A stretch of DNA of 64,000 nt from Chryseobacterium wanjuense. Lineage in GTDB: Bacteria > Bacteroidota > Bacteroidia > Flavobacteriales > Weeksellaceae. Position numbers and translations under genes: made by a program. The DNA lies in NCBI RefSeq assembly GCF_900111495.1, contig NZ_FOIU01000002.1:62001-126000 (forward strand), given 5' to 3'. This document shows, one piece after another, positions 58,161 to 64,000 of this stretch. The first letter of the stretch is position 1; each line of letters opens with the position of its first letter. Below the pieces are notes generated by a model that saw only the letters and a program-made list of their open reading frames with translations, did no database searches and was not told the origin of the DNA.

Positions 58161-58757
58161 ATGATTAAAATTCAGGCGGAAGCCAACGTTCCTACGGAAC
58201 ACGGTACTTTCCGAATGATTGCTTTCTCCGAAAACGAAAATGATTGGATGCCTCACATGGCCATTATCGCAGAGCATACAGACTTCTCAAAACCTGTAAA
58301 TGTGCGTTTCCACTCAGAGTGTATCACCGGAGAAGTTTTCCATTCAAAAAAATGTGAATGTGGGCAGCAACTCGACGCTGCAATGAAATATATCCATGAA
58401 AATGGAGGGATCATTATTTACCTTCGACAGGAAGGAAGAAATATAGGGATCATTAATAAATTAAAAGCATACTCTTTACAGGAAAAAGGATTTGATACTG
58501 TAGCAGCGAATCTGGAACTCGGACTACCTGCAGATGACAGAAACTTTGGAGTAGCAATTGAGATTTTAAATCTATTGGATGTAAAAGACATCAACCTGCT
58601 TACCAACAATCCTGAAAAGGTAAAATATGTAAAAGAAAGCAATATCCATCTCAACTCCAGGATTCCTTTACAGATTCCTGCCAACGAGATCAGTAAAGGC
58701 TACTTACAGACAAAGAAAGATTATTTTGGTCATTTACTCGATGATAATGACAATTAA
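58161..58757 (+). CDS. ribA: GTP cyclohydrolase II (RibA)
   Basis: The 198-aa enzyme opens the GTP ring in the first step of riboflavin synthesis. Zinc cysteines are in RFHSECITGEVFHSKKCECG, and nucleotide-binding and catalytic residues in IIYLRQEGRNIGIINKLKAY, then DTVAANLELGLPADDRNFGV. LLTNNPEKVKYVKESNIHL closes the domain. It is of the stand-alone type without a RibB domain. It ends the plus-strand operon and is followed by a perfect 18-bp hairpin terminator. Confidence 0.95.
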   Translation: MIKIQAEANVPTEHGTFRMIAFSENENDWMPHMAIIAEHTDFSKPVNVRFHSECITGEVFHSKKCECGQQLDAAMKYIHENGGIIIYLRQEGRNIGIINKLKAYSLQEKGFDTVAANLELGLPADDRNFGVAIEILNLLDVKDINLLTNNPEKVKYVKESNIHLNSRIPLQIPANEISKGYLQTKKDYFGHLLDDNDN

Positions 58758-58760
58758 ATA

Positions 58761-58800
58761 AAACAAAACTCTAATAGAAAATTCTATTAGAGTTTTGTTT
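58761..58800 (+). terminator. Terminator of the tatA-ribA operon
   Basis: Two 18-nt arms (AAACAAAACTCTAATAGA and exact complement) flank a 4-nt loop, four bases after the ribA stop. A T-run (TTTT) follows. Confidence 0.9.
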
Positions 58801-58876
58801 TTTAGTAAATAAAAAACTCAAATACTCTTTTTGATGAATAATTCACTAACAGAGGGATATTTATTTTTTTAATCAC

Positions 58877-58884
58877 TACTTTTG
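58877..58884 (+). promoter_or_regulatory. -7 promoter element of the 325-aa lipoprotein gene
   Basis: TACTTTTG matches TAnnTTTG, ~23 nt before the ATG at 58907. Confidence 0.5.
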
Positions 58885-58906
58885 CACACGAAAACATATA
58901 ATATTT

Positions 58907-59884
58907 ATGAATAAAAAATTATTTGCATTGTTATCAGTGCTATTATTAACAAGTTGTGTAACTAATGATATTGTTAATGAACAAAATGAAGACCCAATAA
59001 CTGCGGAAAAAGCATTAAAATCTAATCAAGCATTAGTTAGCAATAAAAGCTTTGATAATGTTGTAATGGATTTATCCTTTGAAAAAGGGATAATTAATGA
59101 GGGCAGTGGTTGCTCATTTGAGTATATGATAAGTCCTAATGGTTCAACTTATACTTCTACCGCATGTTATGGTCCAAACCCAGTAGATCAAAATGGTTAT
59201 TTAATAAGAGGATATGGAAAACCCATGAGGGCATCTGCAATGAGAGGGAATCCTTGGAGAGGTGTTAAACTTGAGGCTAAGAACAAACCGAAAGAAATCA
59301 TCAATGGAGGACATACTGAATTAGCAAACAGTGAACGTTCAAATGCAATATCAATAGAATTCCCTTTTCAAGCAAACGTTACATATGAAATTACTTTAAG
59401 TACTCGACTAACCGATTATATTAAGGTCATCAAAAGTCCCAGTGGGCTAGGCAATACTCCAATTGCTGACCAATATGATATAGATAAAAGTGAAGCTTTT
59501 CCTACAATTGACTTACAGTTAGTAGAAACCCCAGTAATACCAGGCAATGATCCTTGTTCAAATACACCTGTAGTACCATCACAATTTTTAGCACCACCAA
59601 ATTACACTAGAAAACAAAAAGCTGAGAAATCCACAGAATGGGCACATGAAGAGAAAACTTTTACATTTTATTTTTCTACAAAAGAAAATAAGCAGGCAAT
59701 GTTAATTAAATTTTTACCTGAGATTAGCAATGGAAGGAACCCTTCATATGTTCCTGAAAGTTATTTTTGGTTAGATATTCGGAATATTAAAATAGTACAA
59801 AAGCCTTTTGATGCTTCATATTATATAGCCCCACCTCCACCAATAAATAATAATCCTTGTCCTGGATTTAGGCGTTGTCCATAA
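58907..59884 (+). CDS. Hypothetical lipoprotein with Pro-rich C terminus
   Basis: The 325-aa protein has lipobox LSVLLLTSCVTND. The middle (~115-200) has beta-like segments (ISIEFPFQANVTYEITLSTR), and the end has a Pro/Asn-rich tail with YIAPPPPINNNPCPGFRRCP. Cysteines in SGCSFEY, TACYGP and DPCSNTP could form disulfides after export. No family recognised. It is flanked by its own promoter box and hairpin, so it is monocistronic. Confidence 0.75.
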   Translation: MNKKLFALLSVLLLTSCVTNDIVNEQNEDPITAEKALKSNQALVSNKSFDNVVMDLSFEKGIINEGSGCSFEYMISPNGSTYTSTACYGPNPVDQNGYLIRGYGKPMRASAMRGNPWRGVKLEAKNKPKEIINGGHTELANSERSNAISIEFPFQANVTYEITLSTRLTDYIKVIKSPSGLGNTPIADQYDIDKSEAFPTIDLQLVETPVIPGNDPCSNTPVVPSQFLAPPNYTRKQKAEKSTEWAHEEKTFTFYFSTKENKQAMLIKFLPEISNGRNPSYVPESYFWLDIRNIKIVQKPFDASYYIAPPPPINNNPCPGFRRCP

Positions 59885-59887
59885 AAA

Positions 59888-59922
59888 ATAAAGCTCCAGG
59901 ATTAATTCTGGAGCTTTTTTGT
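59888..59922 (+). terminator. Terminator of the 325-aa lipoprotein gene
   Basis: AAGCTCCAG and CTGGAGCTT form a 9-bp stem, then TTTTTTG. Confidence 0.8.
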
Positions 59923-59951
59923 AATTATAAAAAACTGAAAAGATATACTAA

Positions 59952-60458
59952 TTATTTGGTAGCCTTAATGTTGATTACCTTAGAATCATCAAGATTATAA
60001 TACTTAATAACGCTATTATAGTCTTCATAATTTACACTTGCATTTTTATTTGCACTTGCGGGAACCAATACAATTCTAAATTTTTGATTATTTAAATATT
60101 GATTTGCTTCACTAGCGCTCAATGTCGTCAAATCAAAATTTTCATCATCAATTCTAATTTGTACATTCTGACTATCAAAAACAAAGTTATATTGAAATTC
60201 TCTGTTGCCTGATAAATACATCATTTTAGGAATCAATTGCCAAGAATCTCCTAAATATCTGTATACCAAAACTACATCTGTAGATTCAATATTAATACCC
60301 TGGGTAAATGCATAAGAATTTGCATTAGTAAAATTCCCTGTAACATCTCTCATCTGAGAATAAGTATCCCCATCTCCTACTACATTATCATTATCATCAC
60401 AGCTGAATATAAATAAGCTTACGAAAGCTAATAATAAAATTGGAAGAAATTTTTTCAT
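59952..60458 (-). CDS. Hypothetical lipoprotein
   Basis: The 168-aa exported protein has a signal ending in IFSCDDNDN (lipobox SLFIFSC). The body has alternating strands (TQGINIESTDVVLVYRYLGD; WQLIPKMMYLSGNREFQYN). No family recognised. It converges on the 325-aa lipoprotein gene and diverges from the GH3 gene. Confidence 0.75.
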   Translation of the reverse strand: MKKFLPILLLAFVSLFIFSCDDNDNVVGDGDTYSQMRDVTGNFTNANSYAFTQGINIESTDVVLVYRYLGDSWQLIPKMMYLSGNREFQYNFVFDSQNVQIRIDDENFDLTTLSASEANQYLNNQKFRIVLVPASANKNASVNYEDYNSVIKYYNLDDSKVINIKATK

Positions 60459-60523
60459 TTTATAAAAGTTTAGTTATTATTTATAAAGCGTATTCAAATC
60501 ATATACCAAAAATTTCAAAAACT

Positions 60524-60555
60524 TTGTTTTCATCGTTTTTTTAATTGTATTTTTG
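60524..60555 (+). promoter_or_regulatory. -33/-7 promoter of the GH3 gene
   Basis: TTG at 60524-60526, a 21-nt spacer and TATTTTTG at 60548-60555. The start codon at 60572 leaves a leader of about 10 nt. Confidence 0.65.
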
Positions 60556-60571
60556 TTCTTATTCAAAAATT

Positions 60572-62308
60572 ATGAAGAAACTGGTTTATACTTCGCTCTT
60601 TATTTTCTTATTTCTAAGCTCTAAAATTACAGCTCAATATCAGCCTAAAAACATGTCTAAAGAAGATTTAAAAAAGGCTCATCAATGGGTTGATAAAACA
60701 TATAAAACCCTTTCACAAGATGAAAAACTGGGACAGCTCTTTATTGTTGCCCTTTACACAAACAAAGGTGAAAACGAAATCAACAATGTAAGGAATATAG
60801 TTCTTAATGATAAAATCGGAGGTTTGATCCTGATGCAGGATGATGCGGCAAGAGAAATTACTTTGGTAAATGAATTTCAGCAAAAATCAAAAATCCCTTT
60901 AATGATCGGAATGGATGCAGAATGGGGATTATTCCAAAGAATTGCGACGGCTCATAAATTTCCTTGGGCAATGACCTTGGGAGCCATTCAGGATAAAAAA
61001 TTAATCGAGCAGATGTCTGCCAAAATCGCGGAAGACTGTCACAGAATGGGTATCAATTGGGATTTTGCACCGGTTGTTGACGTCAATACCAACCCAAACA
61101 ATCCAATCATTGGAAACAGAAGCTTTGGTTCTGAAGTGAATAATGTTATCAGTTCCGCACTAGCCTATTCAAACGGTCTTCAGGATAATAATATACTTGC
61201 AGCGATCAAACATTTCCCGGGACACGGCGATACGAGTACCGATTCTCACCTTGATCTGCCTGTTGTTTCCCATAACTCGGAAAGATTGAATAATATAGAA
61301 TTAGCACCATTCAAAGCATTGATGAATAAAGGAATCGGTGGAGTGATGGTTGCGCATTTATATGTCCCTGCTTTGGAATCTGGAAAAGGAATTCCCGCTT
61401 CGGTTTCTAAGAATATTATTACAGGTTTATTGAAAGATAAATTAGGCTATAAAGGTTTAATCATCACAGATGCCCTAAATATGGGTGCTGTAGCCAACAA
61501 ATACAAACCGGGAGAGCTCGACGCGATGGCTTTCAAGGCTGGAAATGATATCATGCTATTTTCTCAGGGTGTTGCAAACGGTAAAAAATTAATTCAAAAA
61601 GCTATTGATAACGGAGAAATTCCCCAATCAAGAGTGGAGGAAAGTGTGAAAAAGATTCTTCTGACAAAATATTTCCTTGGGTTATATCAATACACTCCGA
61701 AAAATCCTGAAAATATAAATACAGATTTAAATAATGATTCTCATAAAGTTTTAGTTCAAAATTTATATTCAAACGCATTGACTTTATTAAAAGACGAGAA
61801 AAAATTACTTCCATTAACGGGAAAACAAGTCTATTATGTTCCTTTGGAAGAAGCACCGTATCAAACTTTTGCTAATCAATTAGGATCAAATGTCATCATT
61901 AAAAAAGCTGATGAAATTAATACAATTCCAGCCAATTCTACTGTGATTGTAGGTTTTCACAAAGACAATTCAACAGCTTACAAACCCTATAAAATTTCAG
62001 CGGAATCTAAAAAAGTGTTAGCCGATTTAACGAATAATCAAAATGTTATCCTTAATGTTTTCGGAAGTGCTTACGCATTGAAGGACATTGATATTTCAAA
62101 AGTCTCAACGGTTCTTGTTTCCTATGAAAACAATGACGATTCGATGACGGCAACAGCCAACGCTTTAAACGGAAAAACAAAAATCTGGGGCAGACTTCCT
62201 GTCCTGGTCAATGATAAATTAAAAGCAGGAATGGGAATGGATTTCAACCCACAAACTGCTTCTACAGGTGTGAATTCAACAATATTTACAACATCAAAAC
62301 AACAATAA
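60572..62308 (+). CDS. nagZ: GH3 family beta-N-acetylhexosaminidase (NagZ-like), secreted
   Basis: The 578-aa glycosidase has a signal peptide (MKKLVYTSLFIFLFLSSKIT). The NagZ-type catalytic loop KHFPGHGDTSTDSHLDLPVV is near residue 212, with the Asp/His dyad. GIGGVMVAHLYVPALES and the nucleophile Asp in KGLIITDALNMGAVA follow. The C-terminal ~200 residues form a second domain. NagZ-type enzymes remove N-acetylglucosamine from muropeptides in cell-wall recycling. The start is the ATG at 60572; the longer frame begins at a TTG inside the promoter. It ends 4 bp before bshA. Confidence 0.92.
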   Translation: MKKLVYTSLFIFLFLSSKITAQYQPKNMSKEDLKKAHQWVDKTYKTLSQDEKLGQLFIVALYTNKGENEINNVRNIVLNDKIGGLILMQDDAAREITLVNEFQQKSKIPLMIGMDAEWGLFQRIATAHKFPWAMTLGAIQDKKLIEQMSAKIAEDCHRMGINWDFAPVVDVNTNPNNPIIGNRSFGSEVNNVISSALAYSNGLQDNNILAAIKHFPGHGDTSTDSHLDLPVVSHNSERLNNIELAPFKALMNKGIGGVMVAHLYVPALESGKGIPASVSKNIITGLLKDKLGYKGLIITDALNMGAVANKYKPGELDAMAFKAGNDIMLFSQGVANGKKLIQKAIDNGEIPQSRVEESVKKILLTKYFLGLYQYTPKNPENINTDLNNDSHKVLVQNLYSNALTLLKDEKKLLPLTGKQVYYVPLEEAPYQTFANQLGSNVIIKKADEINTIPANSTVIVGFHKDNSTAYKPYKISAESKKVLADLTNNQNVILNVFGSAYALKDIDISKVSTVLVSYENNDDSMTATANALNGKTKIWGRLPVLVNDKLKAGMGMDFNPQTASTGVNSTIFTTSKQQ

Positions 62309-62312
62309 ACTA

Positions 62313-63461
62313 ATGAAAATAGGCATACTTTGCTATCCAACATACGGAGGAAGCGGAATCGTAGCAACAGAACTGGGAATGTCCCTCGCCAACAAAGGCT
62401 ATGAGGTTCATTTCATCAGCTCGGCTCTTCCGGCTAGGTTAGATATCACCAATCCGAATATTTTCTTTCACAGGGTGAATGTTCAGACGTATCCGCTGTT
62501 CCAGTACCAACCTTATGACATTGCATTAAGCTCGATGATTTATCGTGTTGTCAATCTTTACAAGCTGGATTTGCTTCACGCGCATTATGCGATCCCTTAC
62601 GCTTACGCAGCTTTTACGGCAAAACAGATGTTGAAGGAAGATAACAACGATATTCCTTTGGTCACAACGCTTCACGGAACGGATATTACGTTGGTGGGTC
62701 AGCATCCGAGTTACAAACATGCGGTGGAATTCTCTATTAATCAATCCGATGCGATCACTTCGGTTTCTGAAAGCTTAAAAAGAGACACCTTACAGTTCTT
62801 TAAAATTAAAAAAGAAATTCAGGTGATTACCAATTTCATTGACAATTCGGAATTTGATGAATGTAATGAATGCCAAAGAACACAATTTGCCAATCCTGAT
62901 GAGAAAATTTTAATCCACGTTTCCAATTTACGTCCGGTAAAACGTGTGGATGAAGTTTTGCAGATTTTTAAAAATGTGGAGAAAAAGGTAAAATCAAAAT
63001 TAATCATTATTGGCGAAGGTCCTGATATGGAGAAAGTTAATCAGTTTTTAGAAGAAAATCCTGATTTGATTTCCAAAATTCGTTTGCTTGGAAAAGTAAA
63101 TGACCTGTACCGAATTCTTCAGCTTTCCGATGTATTTTTATTGCCTTCTGAGCAGGAAAGTTTCGGTTTGGCGGCATTGGAAGCGATGGCTGCAAACACT
63201 CCGGTGATCAGCTCGAACGCGGGCGGAATTCCTGAGGTGAATATCCAAGGTGAAACCGGATTTTTGGCTGAAATCGGGAACGTGGAAGCGATGAGCAATT
63301 ATTGCATTAAATTATTGAGCAATGAGGAGCTTTTAACCAAAATGAAGAAAAACGCGAAAGAACAAGCGATAAAATTCGATTTGAAAAACATTCTTCCTAT
63401 ATACGAGGAAATGTATAGAACAACGATCGAAAATTTTAAAAAAGAGTTGACAAAAGTGTAG
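62313..63461 (+). CDS. bshA: N-acetyl-alpha-D-glucosaminyl L-malate synthase BshA
   Basis: The 382-aa GT4 glycosyltransferase makes the first intermediate of bacillithiol. It begins MKIGILCYPTYGGSGIVATE (glycine loop), then LLHAHYAIPYAYAAFTAKQM, HGTDITLVGQHPSYKHAVEF, SNLRPVKRVDEVLQIF and the GT4 motif QESFGLAALEAMAANTPVIS. The YPTYGGSG loop and HGTDIT are specific to BshA. Bacillithiol is the low-molecular-weight thiol of many Bacteroidetes. The gene starts 4 bp after the GH3 gene. Confidence 0.94.
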   Translation: MKIGILCYPTYGGSGIVATELGMSLANKGYEVHFISSALPARLDITNPNIFFHRVNVQTYPLFQYQPYDIALSSMIYRVVNLYKLDLLHAHYAIPYAYAAFTAKQMLKEDNNDIPLVTTLHGTDITLVGQHPSYKHAVEFSINQSDAITSVSESLKRDTLQFFKIKKEIQVITNFIDNSEFDECNECQRTQFANPDEKILIHVSNLRPVKRVDEVLQIFKNVEKKVKSKLIIIGEGPDMEKVNQFLEENPDLISKIRLLGKVNDLYRILQLSDVFLLPSEQESFGLAALEAMAANTPVISSNAGGIPEVNIQGETGFLAEIGNVEAMSNYCIKLLSNEELLTKMKKNAKEQAIKFDLKNILPIYEEMYRTTIENFKKELTKV

Positions 63462-63478
63462 CACTTCTGCTATATTTG
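63447..63478 (+). promoter_or_regulatory. -33/-7 promoter of the DUF2851 gene within the end of bshA
   Basis: TTG at 63447-63449, a 21-nt spacer and TATATTTG at 63471-63478. The leader to the ATG at 63489 is very short. Confidence 0.65.
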
Positions 63479-63488
63479 CGTTGCACTC

Positions 63489-64000
63489 ATGACGGAAAAA
63501 TTACTTCAATATCTTTGGAACTTTAAGGTTTTCAAACATTTTGACTTCAAGGATATTGAAGGAAATCCCGTTGAAATATTAGATTTCGGAAAATGGAATA
63601 CCGATTCCGGCCCGGATTTTCTGACGGCAAAAATTAAAATCAACAACATTATTTTCGCCGGAAACATCGAACTTCATGTAAAATCTTCCGACTGGATTTT
63701 TCACAATCATTCTCAGGATCCCAATTACCAAAACATCATTCTTCATGTTGTTTTTCAGAATGATATTGATATTCACGAATTCAAAAGCAACCATATTCCG
63801 ACACTGGAACTGAAGAATTATATCGAGGAAAATATTCTCTGGAAATACGAAAAACTGGTCAGCGGAAATCAATTCATTCCCTGCGAAAACATCATCAGTT
63901 CTGATCAAATTCCTTTCAATTTTCATGAAGAAAATGTGCTGAAAAAGCTGGAAGAAAAATCTTCAGATATCGAAAAAAGTTTAGAACAGTTTAAAAATAA
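63489..64000 (+). CDS. DUF2851 family protein, 3' end cut by window
   Basis: The first ~170 residues are visible, beginning MTEKLLQYLWNFKVFKHFDF. The DUF2851 hallmarks are DFGKWNTDSGPDFLTAKIKI, NIELHVKSSDWIFHNHSQDP and NYQNIILHVVF. Function unknown; these proteins are frequent in Bacteroidetes. The gene continues past the right edge. Confidence 0.88.
   Translation, partial: MTEKLLQYLWNFKVFKHFDFKDIEGNPVEILDFGKWNTDSGPDFLTAKIKINNIIFAGNIELHVKSSDWIFHNHSQDPNYQNIILHVVFQNDIDIHEFKSNHIPTLELKNYIEENILWKYEKLVSGNQFIPCENIISSDQIPFNFHEENVLKKLEEKSSDIEKSLEQFKN

Overview
The window is AT-rich and gene-dense, with flavobacterial traits. Translation starts follow A-rich leaders without clear Shine-Dalgarno sequences. 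Several promoters match the Bacteroidetes pattern TTG-N20ish-TAnnTTTG. It also carries GLPGLI, DUF4292, DUF2851, DUF1573, BshA and GH92 proteins. Gene content and the style of the interspersed repeats point to the Chryseobacterium/Weeksellaceae group (inference).

Region 1 (1-18.1 kb, all minus strand): a truncated SMUG2-type DNA glycosylase, then a nearly complete phenylacetate degradation cluster. Its order of transcription is tetR, paaK, paaE, paaA, paaB, paaC, paaD, paaG, paaH, hypothetical, paaI, hypothetical, paaJ, paaY, then (after a block with an esterase, a DUF6624 protein and a hypothetical) paaZ. No paaF is present. PaaZ carries an extra C-terminal DUF1569/DinB-like domain. Two REP-associated tyrosine transposases (RAYTs), each with its own palindrome family, bracket the paaZ block; one RAYT has a REP palindrome inside its reading frame. 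Most spacers between paa genes hold about 100-bp imperfect inverted elements built from short degenerate repeat units.

Region 2 (18.1-24.4 kb, plus): clpB, then a hypothetical, a seven-helix membrane protein and a NarL-type histidine kinase/response regulator pair that are overlapped or closely spaced.

Region 3 (24.3-28.2 kb, minus): a grasp-with-spasm RiPP cluster with two tandem precursor peptides, a GLPGLI protein, an ATP-grasp ligase, an undescribed 60-aa protein translationally coupled on both sides, and a SPASM maturase without a radical-SAM CxxxCxxC motif. A perfect 27-bp direct repeat brackets the cluster, suggesting it was inserted as a unit.

Region 4 (28.4-42.2 kb): an M43 metalloprotease lipoprotein, a secreted tail-collar-like protein with GxHxH repeats, two M1 peptidases around a secreted EEP-family hydrolase, and a five-gene minus-strand set: a DUF2589 protein, two uncharacterised proteins, a leaderless subtilisin and a tiny I9-inhibitor-like protein. 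A mitochondrial DECR1-like 2,4-dienoyl-CoA reductase follows.

Region 5 (42.2-64 kb): a DUF1573 protein, an OmpR-type two-component system, a GH92 glycosidase, an aldo/keto reductase with an AraC regulator, a dihydroorotase, and a plus-strand housekeeping run (flippase, sugar nucleotidyltransferase, DUF4292 lipoprotein, EnvC, TatA, DUF4254, lipoprotein, RibA). Two lipoproteins, a NagZ-like GH3 enzyme, BshA and a truncated DUF2851 protein complete it. Many small dispersed repeats (REPs, MITE-like elements, a 32-bp-stem GC-rich hairpin) fill the spacers. No rRNA, tRNA or CRISPR was seen.
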